64,000 nucleotides of DNA. Source: Peptococcaceae bacterium (GTDB lineage: Bacteria; Bacillota; DSM-12270; Thermacetogeniales; Thermacetogeniaceae). The position numbers and the translations under genes are program-made. Positions 43,337-52,375 of this stretch are shown here, in pieces (position 1 is the first letter of the stretch; each line of letters starts with the position of its first letter). The DNA lies in NCBI GenBank assembly GCA_023249405.1, contig JAHFCR010000009.1, positions 1 to 64,000 of the forward strand. Reading direction: 5' to 3'. The notes under the pieces were generated by a model. It worked only from the letters and a program-made list of their open reading frames with translations. It was not told where the DNA came from and did not search any database.

Positions 43337-43424
43337 GGGCAGGCGCATGCCTGCGCACCGGATAGACTCTCAAGCTTCGTTTAAGGCGCGCCGCAAGCAA
43401 TACCCGGCACGGGGCCTGTACTAA
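43337..43424. repeat. Intergenic repeat, family D (map-KOW gene)
   Basis: GGCAGGCGCATGCCTGC starts it, CTCTCAAGCTTCGTTTAA follows, and GGGGCCTGTACTAAAGGAGG ends it, joining directly to the SD of the next gene. The AGCTTCG and GCCTGnACTAAAGGAGG words recur at 45233-45438 and 46106-46269. Confidence 0.65.
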
Positions 43425-43436
43425 AGGAGGCGGGAG

Positions 43437-43766
43437 ATGGTTCAGGAGAGCAATGTGGTGAGCAATGCGGTTGTTGGGCAATTGGCAGTTTCCAAACGTG
43501 GCCGCGACAGGGGTGTATCCTACCTCGTTCTGGAGATCATAGATGATGCTTTTATCTACCTCGTAAACGGAGACAGGCGTAGAATTGAAAACCCCAAGCG
43601 TAAGAATGTCAAGCACCTGCAGTTTTACCCAGCAGTGGCGGAACATCTGGCGCAGCAGTGGGAAGCCGGTCAGCAGGTTGGTAACGTCGAGGTTCGTAAA
43701 GTGATTGCCGGGTTTATGCAGACTGTGGTTGGCAATGATTCCGATACGAGGGGGGTAGAGAAATGA
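43437..43766 (+). CDS. KOW-domain RNA-binding protein (L14e/L6e-like)
   Basis: 109 residues. A KOW motif ([21 protein letters not shown]) and [19 protein letters not shown] resemble archaeal/eukaryotic L14e-type proteins. Such a gene is common between map and infA in Peptococcaceae and relatives; its function is not settled, probably ribosome- or RNA-associated. ATG at 43437 follows AAAGGAGG from the family D repeat. Confidence 0.85.
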   Translation: MVQESNVVSNAVVGQLAVSKRGRDRGVSYLVLEIIDDAFIYLVNGDRRRIENPKRKNVKHLQFYPAVAEHLAQQWEAGQQVGNVEVRKVIAGFMQTVVGNDSDTRGVEK

Positions 43767-43767
43767 T

Positions 43768-43992
43768 ATGCCCAAATCAAAACCAAATGTAATCGAAGTT
43801 GAAGGCAAAGTGATCGAGGCCTTGCCCAATGCCATGTTCCGGGTAGAGTTGGAGAATGGGCACCGGGTACTGGCCCATGTATCCGGCAAGATCAGGATGA
43901 ACTTCATCCGCATCCTGCCGGGCGATCAGGTCACCGTGGAACTTTCACCTTATGACCTGACCCGCGGACGAATTGTCTATCGTTTTAAATAA
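43768..43992 (+). CDS. infA: Translation initiation factor IF-1
   Basis: 74 residues. It has the OB fold with [37 protein letters not shown] and [13 protein letters not shown]. It blocks the A site during initiation. ATG at 43768 overlaps the stop region of the KOW gene; the SD is GGGGGG. Confidence 0.97.
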   Translation: MPKSKPNVIEVEGKVIEALPNAMFRVELENGHRVLAHVSGKIRMNFIRILPGDQVTVELSPYDLTRGRIVYRFK

Positions 43993-44052
43993 GTTTAACC
44001 GCCGATCAGAAAAACATACGCCGTTGTCATGGTAATTAAGGGGGCGTTTAAC

Positions 44053-44166
44053 TTGAAGGTGCGAGCTTCTGTCAAGACGATCTGCGAAAAATGCAAGATC
44101 ATTCGACGCAAGGGTAGAGTGATGGTTCTCTGTGAGAACCCCAAGCACAAGCAAAAGCAAGGCTAG
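44053..44166 (+). CDS. rpmJ: 50S ribosomal protein L36
   Basis: 37 residues. It reads [20 protein letters not shown] and has the zinc set C-x2-C ... C-x4-H (CEKC, CENPKH). TTG at 44053 follows AAGGGGG. Too short for routine ORF calling but unmistakable, in its usual place after infA. Confidence 0.96.
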   Translation: MKVRASVKTICEKCKIIRRKGRVMVLCENPKHKQKQG

Positions 44167-44167
44167 C

Positions 44168-44319
44168 TGAGAAGTGGGAAGCGTGACGTGGGAATAGAAG
44201 GCCGAGTGCCCGGGTGCCCTCAGGGTGAGGCGTGCGGAGTGCGGAGCCAATACTAATGAAAAACCCGCTGCGCCTAAGGCGGAAACGCCCAGACACTCAC
44301 CTCTCACCTCGCACATCCC
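44168..44319. repeat. Palindromic intergenic repeat, family A (rpmJ-rpsM)
   Basis: The left arm has GAAGTGGGAAGCGTGACGTG and GGGAATAGAAGGCC. The core has GTGCCCGGGTGCCCTCAG. The right arm has CTCACCTCTCACC and CGCACATCCC, ending three bases before AAGGAGG of rpsM. It has an extra internal segment relative to the copy at 36942. Confidence 0.8.
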
Positions 44320-44336
44320 AATAAGGAGGTTGGATG

Positions 44337-44708
44337 ATGGCAAGAATCGCCGGTGTCGATTTACCACGTGATAAACGGGTGGAAACAGCTCTCACCTATA
44401 TCTACGGGATCGGCCAAACCACCGCGGCAGGCGTTGTTAAAAAAACCGGGATCAACCCGAGCACGCGGGTCAAGAACCTGACCGAAGAAGAGGTAGGTAA
44501 GATTCAGGAAGTGATCGACAAGGAGTGCAAGGTAGAGGGCGATCTGCGCCGCGAGCATACCATGAATGTCAAGCGGCTGATCGAGATCGGTTCCTATCGT
44601 GGCTTGCGCCACCGCCGCGGGCTACCGGTACGAGGCCAGCGTACCCGTACCAATGCCAGAACCCGGAAGGGTCCGCGCCGGACTGTGGGAGTGCGCCGTA
44701 AGAAGTAG
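44337..44708 (+). CDS. rpsM: 30S ribosomal protein S13
   Basis: 123 residues. It has [26 protein letters not shown] and the basic C-terminus [23 protein letters not shown] at 44337 is seven bases after AAGGAGG; ATG at 44334 is closer. It starts the alpha operon. Confidence 0.97.
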   Translation: MARIAGVDLPRDKRVETALTYIYGIGQTTAAGVVKKTGINPSTRVKNLTEEEVGKIQEVIDKECKVEGDLRREHTMNVKRLIEIGSYRGLRHRRGLPVRGQRTRTNARTRKGPRRTVGVRRKK

Positions 44709-44716
44709 TGAGAATG

Positions 44717-44818
44717 GCAGGCAGACCCACCATCGGTGGGTACCCCGGCTGAGCCTCAGGCTGAAAGTAGGCCTGTGCACAGGGCAGGCCCTGAAGGCGA
44801 ACAGCATGCCTGCATAAA
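44717..44818. repeat. Intergenic repeat, family D (rpsM-rpsK)
   Basis: It is bracketed by GGCAGGCAGACC at the left and CATGCCTGCATAAAAGGAGG at the right, and contains CCCACCATCGGTGGG, AGCCTCAGGCT and CCTGTGCACAGG palindromes. The SD of rpsK forms its right end. Confidence 0.65.
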
Positions 44819-44830
44819 AGGAGGATCAAG

Positions 44831-45220
44831 GTGCCAAAGCGACAGACAAGGACGAAACGCAGGGAGAGAAAAAACGTTGAACACGGGGTGGCCCATATCC
44901 GGTCAACCTTCAACAACACCACTATCACCATCACCGATCCTGGCGGAAATGCCATCGCCTGGGCTAGTTCCGGCATGATGGGATTCAAGGGCACCCGCAA
45001 GGGCACTCCTTTTGCCGCTCAGTTGGCTGCAGAATCAGCTGCTAAGACGGCAATGGAACATGGGATGAAACAGGTGGAGGCTTATGTCAAGGGGCCCGGC
45101 GGGGGCCGGGAAGCGGCGATCAGATCGCTGCAGACGGCTGGCCTGGAAGTCAGCACCATCAAAGATGTGACCCCTGTTCCGCATAACGGCTGCCGGCCTC
45201 CTAAAAGACGGCGCGTATAA
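44831..45220 (+). CDS. rpsK: 30S ribosomal protein S11
   Basis: 129 residues. It has [31 protein letters not shown] and the conserved C-terminus [19 protein letters not shown] at 44831 follows AAAGGAGG. Confidence 0.97.
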   Translation: MPKRQTRTKRRERKNVEHGVAHIRSTFNNTTITITDPGGNAIAWASSGMMGFKGTRKGTPFAAQLAAESAAKTAMEHGMKQVEAYVKGPGGGREAAIRSLQTAGLEVSTIKDVTPVPHNGCRPPKRRRV

Positions 45221-45232
45221 ACATTTAGGCAA

Positions 45233-45438
45233 GGCAGGCTCTGAAGCTTCGCTTCCTAATTAGGTAGAGAGCGTGGCGACATCAGGGGTACTGTGCCCAC
45301 CGCGCCGGGTCCGCCGGACCTAGCACCGCAGTTTACGAGCGGGGCGCGGGTGCTCCAACCGGGTAACCGCACCCGGGTATCCTTTGGGTGGGGTACCTGG
45401 GATGCCTGAGTGGGCGAACAGCACGCCTGCATACTTTA
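45233..45438. repeat. Intergenic repeat, family D (rpsK-rpsD), the longest copy
   Basis: It opens GGCAGGCTCTGAAGCTTCGC and closes CACGCCTGCATACTTTAAGG, running into the SD of rpsD. The middle is full of CCGGGT/ACCCGG and GGTACC words. The opening recurs within the copy at 46106. Confidence 0.65.
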
Positions 45439-45455
45439 AGGAGGGAAAAGGATAT

Positions 45456-46082
45456 ATGGCAAGATATACAGGAGCTGTCTGCCGCCTGTGCCGCCGCGAG
45501 GGCATGAAACTGTACCTCAAGGGCGACCGCTGCTACACTCCCAAATGTGCCATCGACCGCCGCAATTACGCTCCGGGCGACAAGGGCCAGGGCCGCAAGA
45601 AAGTGACCGAATATGGTCTACAGTTGCGGGAAAAACAGCGATCCCGGCGAATTTACGGGATTCTGGAACGGCAATTCAGACGCTATTTTGACGTCGCCGA
45701 GCGGCAGAAGGGTATCACAGGCGAGAATTTGCTACGGTTGCTGGAGCGCCGGCTGGATAATGTGGCCTACCGGATCGGTTTTGCCGCATCCCGGGCCGAG
45801 GCGCGCCAGATGGTGAGACATGGGCATGTGACGGTAAACGGCAGGCGCGTCAGCATTCCCTCGTATCTGGTCAAGGTAGGAGATATCATCGAGATTGCTC
45901 CAGTGAGCAAGGAGCAGGCACGCTTCTCTGAGTTGGCCGAAACTGCAGCTCACAAGACTCCTCCGCCATGGCTGGAAGTGGATCTGGAAAAGATGAGGGT
46001 GCAAGTACAGGGGTTCCCGTCCAGGGAAGATATCGACACTCCGATCAAAGAACACCTGATCGTGGAGCTTTACTCCCGTTAA
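45456..46082 (+). CDS. rpsD: 30S ribosomal protein S4
   Basis: 208 residues. The N-terminus holds the zinc set ([14 protein letters not shown]). The S4 RNA-binding domain has [19 protein letters not shown] and [22 protein letters not shown] at 45456 follows AAGGAGGG. S4 is a primary 16S rRNA binder and often autoregulates. Confidence 0.97.
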   Translation: MARYTGAVCRLCRREGMKLYLKGDRCYTPKCAIDRRNYAPGDKGQGRKKVTEYGLQLREKQRSRRIYGILERQFRRYFDVAERQKGITGENLLRLLERRLDNVAYRIGFAASRAEARQMVRHGHVTVNGRRVSIPSYLVKVGDIIEIAPVSKEQARFSELAETAAHKTPPPWLEVDLEKMRVQVQGFPSREDIDTPIKEHLIVELYSR

Positions 46083-46105
46083 GGAATTCAGAAAGTTTAT
46101 GGGAT

Positions 46106-46269
46106 CAGGCTCTGAGGCTTAGCTTAATTTAGTAGAGTAGTGAGCGCGGGCAGGCTCTGAAGCTCCGATTCAGGCGGAGCACCAACGACGGGGTACCCAC
46201 GACGGGGTACCCACGACAGTGGGTCGAGGTCGAGGTCGAGGTCGGAGTTGGGGCCGGCACGCCTGCACT
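46106..46269. repeat. Intergenic repeat, family D (rpsD-rpoA), with tandem inner repeats
   Basis: CAGGCTCTGAGGCTTAGCTT and then GGCAGGCTCTGAAGCTCC show two copies of the left end. Inside are two direct copies of ACGACGGGGTACCC and a run of GAGGTC hexamers (about 46221-46245). The right end CACGCCTGCACTAAAGGAGG contains the rpoA SD. Confidence 0.7.
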
Positions 46270-46285
46270 AAAGGAGGTCTGACAC

Positions 46286-47233
46286 TTGTTGGACTTTGAC
46301 AAACCTCGCATAGAACATCTTCAAAACGAGAGTTCCGGCACCTATGGCAAGTTTATTGTCGAGCCATTGGAGCGGGGTTACGGCACCACCTTGGGCAACA
46401 GCCTGCGGCGGGTGTTGCTCTCCTCTCTGGTGGGAGCAGCAGTGACCAATGTAAAGATTGAGGGTGTGCTCCACGAATTCAGCACCATCCCCGGAGTGCG
46501 TGAGGATACCACGGATATCATGCTGAACGTGAAGGAATTGGCCATCAAACACTACGGTGATGAGCCCCAGATCATCAGGATCGAGGCCAAGGATGAGGGA
46601 GAGGTCAAGGCCAGCGACATCATCGCCGGCTCGGACATCGACATTCTCAATCCGGATTTGCACATTGCCACCCTGGAGCCCGATGGCCGCTTATTCATGG
46701 AAATGACAGTGAAAAAAGGCCGGGGCTACGTCCCGGCAGAGAAAAACAAAGAAAACGATCAGGTGATCGGGGTGATCTCGGTGGACTCCATCTTCTCCCC
46801 TATCTACAAGGTTAACTACACGGTGGAGAATACCCGGGTCGGCCAACAGACTGACCTTGACAAGCTGACTCTGGAGGTCTGGAGCAACGGCACCATCACT
46901 CCGGAAGAGGCGGTCAGCCTGGCAGCCCGTAATCTGATCGAGCGCTTCAGACTGTTTGTCGGCCTCACCGATAAGGTGGAGGAGGACCCAGTGCTGCCGG
47001 ACAAGAAGATCGATGAGCGATCGCGGCTCCTGGACATGCCGATCGAAGAACTGGAACTTTCGGTGCGTTCTTATAACTGCCTGAAGCGGGCGGCCATCAA
47101 CACGGTGGAGGACCTGATCCAGCGTACTGAGGAAGATATGATCAAGGTGCGCAATCTGGGCAAGAAATCCCTCGAGGAAGTGGACGCCAAGCTGTCCGAG
47201 CTGGGTCTGGCCTTAAAGAAGATCGACGAGTAA
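46286..47233 (+). CDS. rpoA: DNA-directed RNA polymerase subunit alpha
   Basis: 315 residues. The N-terminal dimer domain has [20 protein letters not shown] and [11 protein letters not shown]. The C-terminal domain binds UP elements and activators ([19 protein letters not shown]). TTG at 46286 is nine bases after AAGGAGG; the next TTG is an alternative. Confidence 0.97.
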   Translation: MLDFDKPRIEHLQNESSGTYGKFIVEPLERGYGTTLGNSLRRVLLSSLVGAAVTNVKIEGVLHEFSTIPGVREDTTDIMLNVKELAIKHYGDEPQIIRIEAKDEGEVKASDIIAGSDIDILNPDLHIATLEPDGRLFMEMTVKKGRGYVPAEKNKENDQVIGVISVDSIFSPIYKVNYTVENTRVGQQTDLDKLTLEVWSNGTITPEEAVSLAARNLIERFRLFVGLTDKVEEDPVLPDKKIDERSRLLDMPIEELELSVRSYNCLKRAAINTVEDLIQRTEEDMIKVRNLGKKSLEEVDAKLSELGLALKKIDE

Positions 47234-47261
47234 CAGTCATGTAAAAAAGAGGTGATCTGAA

Positions 47262-47597
47262 GTGTACCGGAGACTGGGGTTTCGAAGCGACCATCGCAGA
47301 AGTCTGTTGAGAAATATTGTAACATCTCTGCTGAAGGCGGAGCGGATCGAGACCACCGAACAGCGGGCCAAGGAGCTATCGAGCATAGCCGACCATATGA
47401 TCAGCCTGGGCAAGCAGGGCGACCTGCACGCCAAGCGGCAGGCTTTGTCCTACCTGTTTGATGAGACCGTGGTCAAGAAACTGTTCGACGAGATTGCTCC
47501 CAAGTACAAGGATCGCAACGGCGGCTACACCCGCATCCTGAAGATGGGCTATCGCCGCGGTGATGGCGCTTCGATGGTGCTTGTGGAGCTCGTTTAG
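47262..47597 (+). CDS. rplQ: 50S ribosomal protein L17
   Basis: 111 residues. It has [39 protein letters not shown] and the end [19 protein letters not shown] at 47262 follows AGAGGTGAT. The energy-coupling transporter genes often found after rplQ in Firmicutes are absent; truA follows at once. Confidence 0.97.
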   Translation: MYRRLGFRSDHRRSLLRNIVTSLLKAERIETTEQRAKELSSIADHMISLGKQGDLHAKRQALSYLFDETVVKKLFDEIAPKYKDRNGGYTRILKMGYRRGDGASMVLVELV

Positions 47598-47609
47598 GGC
47601 GGGGGTCCG

Positions 47610-48419
47610 GTGAAGCGCTGGCTTAAGCTGACCCTGGAGTACGAAGGGACCGGTTTTAGCGGCTGGCAGAAACAGCCCGGTACTAACCTGCGCACGGTGC
47701 AAGGAATGCTGGATGCAGCCCTCGAGCGGTTGACCGGTGTGGAGCACCTGACAGTAGGCGCAGGTCGTACTGATGCTGGGGTGCATGCTCTGGGGCAGGT
47801 TGTAAACTTTGCTACGGAATCCGGGATTCCGACGGAGCGCTGGCCGGCAGCTCTGAACGGATTGTTGCCGCCTGATGTGGCCATCAGTAGCGCCGAGGAT
47901 GTGGATGCCTCGTTCCACGCCAGGTGCTCGGCCAGAACTAAGGAGTATTGCTACCTGATCCTGAATCGCCAGCAACGGTCTGCGATCTGGCACAATTACT
48001 CCTACCACGTTCCGCAGCCGCTCGATCACATGCGGATGGCACAGGGAGCGGATTGTTTTAGGGGCACCCACGATTTTAAGGCCTTTTCGGCCGTAGGCAG
48101 CAGCGCTAAAAGTACGGTGCGACAGGTATTTGCCAGTAATGTTTTTAGGAGTGGCGACTGGATCGGCTTTCGGGTGGCTGCCAACGGGTTTCTATATAAA
48201 ATGGTACGGCTGATGACGGGCATGTTAGTGGAGATCGGACTTGGCCGGGCTGATCCGGAAAGGATCGGAGAATTACTGGCATCGGGGACGCGAGGCGAGG
48301 GCGGGCCGACGTTGCCGCCCCGGGGGTTGTTTCTAGTTCGGATCGCCTACGGGGATGAACCGGAAAGCCTGGTCACGAACGGATTCAGCCAGTTGTTCGA
48401 ACCGTTGCGGGTTATGTAA
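47610..48419 (+). CDS. truA: tRNA pseudouridine(38-40) synthase TruA
   Basis: 269 residues. It isomerises uridines 38-40 in the tRNA anticodon arm. The catalytic Asp lies in GAGRTDAGVHALGQ. FHARCSARTKEYCY and the C-terminal FLYKMVRLMTGMLVEIG are conserved. GTG at 47610 follows GGGGGTCC. The next spacer (48420-48530) has no gene and may hold an L13-type leader I cannot confirm. Confidence 0.96.
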   Translation: MKRWLKLTLEYEGTGFSGWQKQPGTNLRTVQGMLDAALERLTGVEHLTVGAGRTDAGVHALGQVVNFATESGIPTERWPAALNGLLPPDVAISSAEDVDASFHARCSARTKEYCYLILNRQQRSAIWHNYSYHVPQPLDHMRMAQGADCFRGTHDFKAFSAVGSSAKSTVRQVFASNVFRSGDWIGFRVAANGFLYKMVRLMTGMLVEIGLGRADPERIGELLASGTRGEGGPTLPPRGLFLVRIAYGDEPESLVTNGFSQLFEPLRVM

Positions 48420-48530
48420 ATATGGCGGCTGTTCTTTACGGCAGTCACCTGGGTTTCTTAAAATAATTTCTGTTGTGGACTGTATCAGCAAGACATCTGG
48501 ACGCAGTTACAGCAAGAGGGGGTAGCAGGA

Positions 48531-48965
48531 TTGCATACATACATGGCCAAACCGCAGGAAAAAGACCGCAAGTGGTATCTGATCGACGCGGATGGCAAGA
48601 CTCTGGGCCGACTGGCTAGCGAAGTGGCTAACATTCTCAGGGGAAAGTACAAGCCAGAGTTTACTCCGAATGTTGACGTGGGTGACCACGTAGTGGTGAT
48701 CAACGCCGAAAAGGTGCATCTGACTGGCAAAAAACTGGAGAATAAGCTATATATCTGGCATTCCGGTTATCCGGGCGGTTTGAAGCAGATGAGCTATGCT
48801 GACCTGTTGCGCACCAAACCGGAACGGGCGATTGAAAAGGCTGTTTGGGGCATGCTGATGCACAATCGCCTGGGACGCCAGATCTACCGGAAGCTGCGGG
48901 TATACCGGGGAGCGGCTCATCCTCACACCGCACAGCAGCCGGAAGTTTGGACGATCAGACAATAG
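48531..48965 (+). CDS. rplM: 50S ribosomal protein L13
   Basis: 144 residues. It has [31 protein letters not shown] and the H-x-GYPGGLK loop. TTG at 48531 gives the usual N-terminus; the SD is AGCAGGA with GAGGGGG further up. Paired with rpsI as nearly always. Confidence 0.96.
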   Translation: MHTYMAKPQEKDRKWYLIDADGKTLGRLASEVANILRGKYKPEFTPNVDVGDHVVVINAEKVHLTGKKLENKLYIWHSGYPGGLKQMSYADLLRTKPERAIEKAVWGMLMHNRLGRQIYRKLRVYRGAAHPHTAQQPEVWTIRQ

Positions 48966-48986
48966 CTGAAAGGCAGGAGAGTTATT

Positions 48987-49379
48987 TTGGCACAAGTGAT
49001 GTATCAGGGTACGGGACGGAGAAAGACTGCCATCGCCCGGGTGCGCATTGTTCCCGGAGGGGGACAGATCAACATCAACGGACGCCAGGCCGAACAATAC
49101 TTCGCCAAGCCAACGCTGATGGTGGTACTCAGGCAGCCGTTGGAGATCACCGGTACGGGCACCCGTTTTGATGTGGTTGCCCTTGTTGAAGGTGGCGGAA
49201 TTACCGGCCAGGCAGGAGCAGTCAGGCTGGGGATAGCCAGAGCGCTGCTCAAGGCAGACCCGGCACTACGGCCGTCGTTGAAGAAGGCCGGATTTCTGAC
49301 TCGTGACCCGCGCATGAAAGAGAGAAGAAAGTACGGTTTAAAGAAGGCCCGGAAGGCGCCGCAGTTCTCCAAGCGTTAA
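48987..49379 (+). CDS. rpsI: 30S ribosomal protein S9
   Basis: 130 residues. It has [36 protein letters not shown] and the invariant end [12 protein letters not shown], whose last Arg touches P-site tRNA. TTG at 48987 follows GGCAGGAGAG. Confidence 0.97.
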   Translation: MAQVMYQGTGRRKTAIARVRIVPGGGQININGRQAEQYFAKPTLMVVLRQPLEITGTGTRFDVVALVEGGGITGQAGAVRLGIARALLKADPALRPSLKKAGFLTRDPRMKERRKYGLKKARKAPQFSKR

Positions 49380-49711
49380 CAGCAGCGAGCGGTCCTGCCG
49401 CTTTTCCGTTGGGCTTGCCACTGGCGTAATGGTAATAGTTGAAAGCCGGGACAATGGTTGATTGCCCCGGCTAGGCAGTTCAGATTCTGGAATACCCGGG
49501 TACCTCCGCCGAAGGAGTTAATCGAGCGGTGCGAGATGCGCACACCGGGTATCCTACCCGCTAAAGCGGGTACCCGGCGGGTGCGGGCACAGCACCCGGG
49601 TTCCGGTGCCTGCACTAAGAGAAAACGATCAAGGCGCTTCGACACGACGGATAAATCCACGCCGCCCTGCATAACATTTTGCAAGAGGGTTTATCGAGGG
49701 CAGGCGTGTAA
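49380..49711. other. 330-base spacer between rpsI and cwlD
   Basis: It has an AGCGG-TCCTG-CCGCT hairpin with TTTT just after rpsI (49387-49406), a possible terminator, then AGCCGGG...CCCCGGCT (about 49444-49472), then a family D-like repeat. No gene with an SD is seen apart from cwlD. Confidence 0.5.
49491..49617. repeat. GC-rich intergenic repeat, family D (before cwlD)
   Basis: It contains ACCCGGGTACC, ACCCGCTAAAGCGGGT and ACCCGGGTTCCGG, and ends GTGCCTGCACTAAGAG. The end resembles the GCCTGCACTAAAGGAGG end of other copies, but here the SD part is altered and lies far from cwlD. Confidence 0.55.
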
Positions 49712-50464
49712 ATGCGTCCATTTATTTTTTTACGGGTGTTCAGAATCAACCAGTGCCTGATGCTGGTTTCCCTATTGGCATTGCTCCTGGGCGGCGCTTA
49801 CTATCCTTATGCTGTTGCGGCACGGGAGCGTGGGGCGGTGCAGGCCATGTCCTGGTCGGTCGCCGGCAAAGTGATCATGGTCGATCCTGGCCACGGAGGG
49901 ATCGATCCTGGGGCCGTGAGCCGGACCGGAGTGTTGGAAAAGGATATCAACCTGCAAATAGCCCAACGCCTGGCTGCCATGTTCAGGCAGGCCGGGGCGT
50001 CTGCTGTGCTTACCCGGGATGGAGACTACGATCTCGCAGATCGGGAGCATCTGCCTGGCCTGACAAACAGGGATGAGTTGCAGGCGCGTCTGGGTCTGGC
50101 GGACAAGCATCATGCTGACATCTTTATCAGCATCCATCTGAACAGTTACCCTTCGGCCGATTGCGAGGGGGCGCAGGTCTTCTACCATCCCCGTTCCGTT
50201 GAGAGCTTTCGTTTGGCTGCCTTAGTCCAACAGGAACTGATTGCCGTTCTCGGCGATCAGTACCGATGGGCGAAGGGGGCGGACTTCTTTGTGCTACGCG
50301 ACGTAAAAAGGCCGGCCATTGTAGTGGAGGCCGGTTTTCTATCTCACCCCCGGGAAGGAATTCTCCTCACCGAACCAGCCTACCAGAACAAGGTTGCCTG
50401 GTGCGTCTATGCTGGTGTAGTGCATTTCTTTGCGGGCCAGCCCGCTCCCAAGAGTCCCTATTGA
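49712..50464 (+). CDS. cwlD: N-acetylmuramoyl-L-alanine amidase CwlD
   Basis: 250 residues. CwlD removes the peptide from spore-cortex muramic acid so that muramic-delta-lactam can form, which germination enzymes need. An N-terminal membrane/signal segment (residues 10-35) is followed by an Amidase_3 domain. Zinc ligands lie in VDPGHGGIDPGA (His), GVLEKDINL (Glu) and SIHLN (His), and the catalytic Glu in VVEAGFLSH. ATG at 49712. The gene is good evidence that the organism sporulates. Confidence 0.94.
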   Translation: MRPFIFLRVFRINQCLMLVSLLALLLGGAYYPYAVAARERGAVQAMSWSVAGKVIMVDPGHGGIDPGAVSRTGVLEKDINLQIAQRLAAMFRQAGASAVLTRDGDYDLADREHLPGLTNRDELQARLGLADKHHADIFISIHLNSYPSADCEGAQVFYHPRSVESFRLAALVQQELIAVLGDQYRWAKGADFFVLRDVKRPAIVVEAGFLSHPREGILLTEPAYQNKVAWCVYAGVVHFFAGQPAPKSPY

Positions 50465-50563
50465 GATAAAGATTTAAAGAGGAAATAGCGACCCGCGTGG
50501 AGAAGTAGAAGCTCCGACGCTGATAGCGTCTGCTCAATAATGAGGCAAAGCGAGGGGAAATTG

Positions 50564-51097
50564 ATGCTGCGCAGGTTATGGTCCGACTGGGTGCTGCCCC
50601 TATTGATAGCGCTGGTCCTGGCGCTGGTTATTAAAAGCTATGTGGCGGAGGCGCGGGTGATACCGTCTGTTTCCATGGAGCCGACGCTCAAGATCGGCGA
50701 TCGGGTGATCGTGCAGAAGCTGTTCTTTAACCCGAGCGAACTGCGGCGCGGCGATGTGATCGTTTTCTGGGCGCCGGCTGGGGTCAGCCCAACCGGAGAC
50801 CCGCTGATCAAGCGGGTGATCGGGTTGCCGGGCGACCAGGTGGAGGTGCGTAGCGGGACCGTGTACGTGAATGGACAACCGCTCACCGAGCCCTACATAA
50901 AGGACAAGCCTAAAAATGACTACGAGCCCCCGGTGCTCGTTCCTCACGGCGACCTGTTCATGATGGGAGACAACCGGAACAACAGCAACGACAGCCGCAG
51001 CTGGGGTTATGAAAAATTTAGCGGCGTGATCGGCAAGGCCGACCTGATCTACTGGCCGCCGGCCCACTTTGGAAAGATCAACGGTGAGCCGGATTAA
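50564..51097 (+). CDS. lepB: Signal peptidase I
   Basis: 177 residues. It cleaves signal peptides at the outer face of the membrane. One N-terminal membrane helix (residues 8-25) is followed by the Ser-Lys dyad: Ser37 in PSVSMEPTL and Lys83 in LIKRVIGLPGD. MGDNRNNSNDSR is box E. ATG at 50564 is about seven bases after GAGGGGA; ATG at 50540 lacks an SD. It ends in a strong terminator. Confidence 0.96.
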   Translation: MLRRLWSDWVLPLLIALVLALVIKSYVAEARVIPSVSMEPTLKIGDRVIVQKLFFNPSELRRGDVIVFWAPAGVSPTGDPLIKRVIGLPGDQVEVRSGTVYVNGQPLTEPYIKDKPKNDYEPPVLVPHGDLFMMGDNRNNSNDSRSWGYEKFSGVIGKADLIYWPPAHFGKINGEPD

Positions 51098-51163
51098 AAT
51101 TGCGGATGTTTTTGCTCTGAATGGCTGCCTTGCAATTACTGGTCAATTAAGGCTGAGATAGTG

Positions 51164-51193
51164 GCAGGTTCGGTTGAGAACCTGCTTTTTTTG
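51164..51193 (+). terminator. Intrinsic terminator after lepB
   Basis: GCAGGTTC pairs with GAACCTGC around a six-base loop, followed by seven T. A TATAAT at 51240 with no clear -35 follows before the sigma operon. Confidence 0.9.
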
Positions 51194-51339
51194 TTCACCA
51201 ATCGCTGTTAGGCAGAACCGGGGGGCTCGCCCAGACAGGTATAATACCCTTTCTAAAAAAGCCAAATTCCTGGTATTGTGAAAGAAAATAGCAAGCACAA
51301 ACGTCTAATGATCAAGAGCAGCGAAATGAGAGGTTATCC

Positions 51340-51912
51340 ATGGCAACTGACGAGATACTGGTGAGGAGGGCGCAGGCCGGGGATATGGCGGCATTCGGGG
51401 AACTGGTGGGGCGTTACCAGGACCGGGTTTACGGCCTGTCCACCAGACTGCTCACATGCACTGAAGATGCCAGGGATGCAGCTCAGGAGATCTTCATCAG
51501 GGTCTTCAAGACCTTACCGGGATTTGACCTCAGGGCTGATTTCACCACCTGGCTCTACCGTGTTGCCACCAACGTCTGTCTGGATCAACTGCGCCGTCGC
51601 CACCGGGAGCGCCTGTGCAGCCTGCCGGCGAGGGACGAATCTGGCAGCCAGGACCGATTGCAGGATGACCGGGCGGGGCCTGAAGAACTCCTGCTGGATA
51701 AGGAGAGACAGCAGGCAGTACGCCGGGCGGTGGCCGATCTGCCCGACGAGTACCGGGTAGCATTGGTGCTGCACCATTACCAGCAGCTTAGCTACCGACA
51801 GGTGGCGGCTTGCTTGGATCTGACCGAGAAGACGGTGGCTACCCGGATCCACCGGGCGAAGCTGAGGTTGAGGCAGAGACTGCTGCTCGGGGGTGAGAGC
51901 GATGCGTTGTAG
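51340..51912 (+). CDS. ECF sigma factor (SigW-like)
   Basis: 190 residues. Region 2 is near residues 20-90 (GRYQDRVYGLSTRLL, DAAQEIFIRVFKTLPGF, TWLYRVATNVCLDQLRRR). Region 4 is near 125-180 (DLPDEYRVALVLHHYQQLSYRQVA, TRIHRAKLRLR). It directs RNA polymerase to envelope-stress type promoters. ATG at 51340. It overlaps the anti-sigma gene by 11 bases, so the pair is coupled. Confidence 0.93.
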   Translation: MATDEILVRRAQAGDMAAFGELVGRYQDRVYGLSTRLLTCTEDARDAAQEIFIRVFKTLPGFDLRADFTTWLYRVATNVCLDQLRRRHRERLCSLPARDESGSQDRLQDDRAGPEELLLDKERQQAVRRAVADLPDEYRVALVLHHYQQLSYRQVAACLDLTEKTVATRIHRAKLRLRQRLLLGGESDAL

Positions 51913-52375
51913 CAAAGCACAGGAGATGTTGAACAGGTATCTGGCGGGCTCATGCAATCCCCTGGAGAGCGAGGCGGTTGCCGGGCATCTGGCCGGCTGC
52001 CCCGGTTGTGCTGCCAGGCTGGCGGAGTTAAAGGATGTGAACGAGTTGCTGGACCTCTGGCAGCAGGAGTCCGCTCCTGAAGATCTTCTGCAGTCGGTGA
52101 TGCAGTCTTTGCGCAGACAACCTCAACGACAACTGGAGGAGCAGCCGGTAGCCGGACGAACAGCCATGCTGATCCGTCACCTGGCGGTTGCTGCTATCTT
52201 GGCCCTGGCCTTTACCTGGGGCGCCGGTCCCTGGCTGGCGAACGCCGAAGTGGTCGACGCGAACAAGTTGGTAAGTTCCTACGCCGGCGCCAGTGATAAC
52301 GTATCGAAACACACAGTAAGCACGGCTGAAAGGGTATTCAGTAAACTTAATTATGAGGAGTGGTTGCGGAGATGA
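51902..52375 (+). CDS. Zinc-finger (ZAS) anti-sigma factor, membrane-bound
   Basis: 157 residues. Its N-terminal zf-HC2 domain has MRCSKAQEMLNRYLAG and the H-x3-C-x2-C motif HLAGCPGC, which binds ECF sigma factors. One membrane helix lies near residues 95-115 (HLAVAAILALAFTWG), with an outer tail of about 45 residues. ATG at 51902 follows GGGGGTGAG. It overlaps both neighbours. It presumably holds the sigma factor inactive until an envelope signal arrives. Confidence 0.9.
   Translation: MRCSKAQEMLNRYLAGSCNPLESEAVAGHLAGCPGCAARLAELKDVNELLDLWQQESAPEDLLQSVMQSLRRQPQRQLEEQPVAGRTAMLIRHLAVAAILALAFTWGAGPWLANAEVVDANKLVSSYAGASDNVSKHTVSTAERVFSKLNYEEWLRR

Noticed and set aside
48420-48530. L13 autoregulatory leader before rplM
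   Set aside because: The position fits, but I could not match the conserved stems by eye. A covariance-model search would decide.
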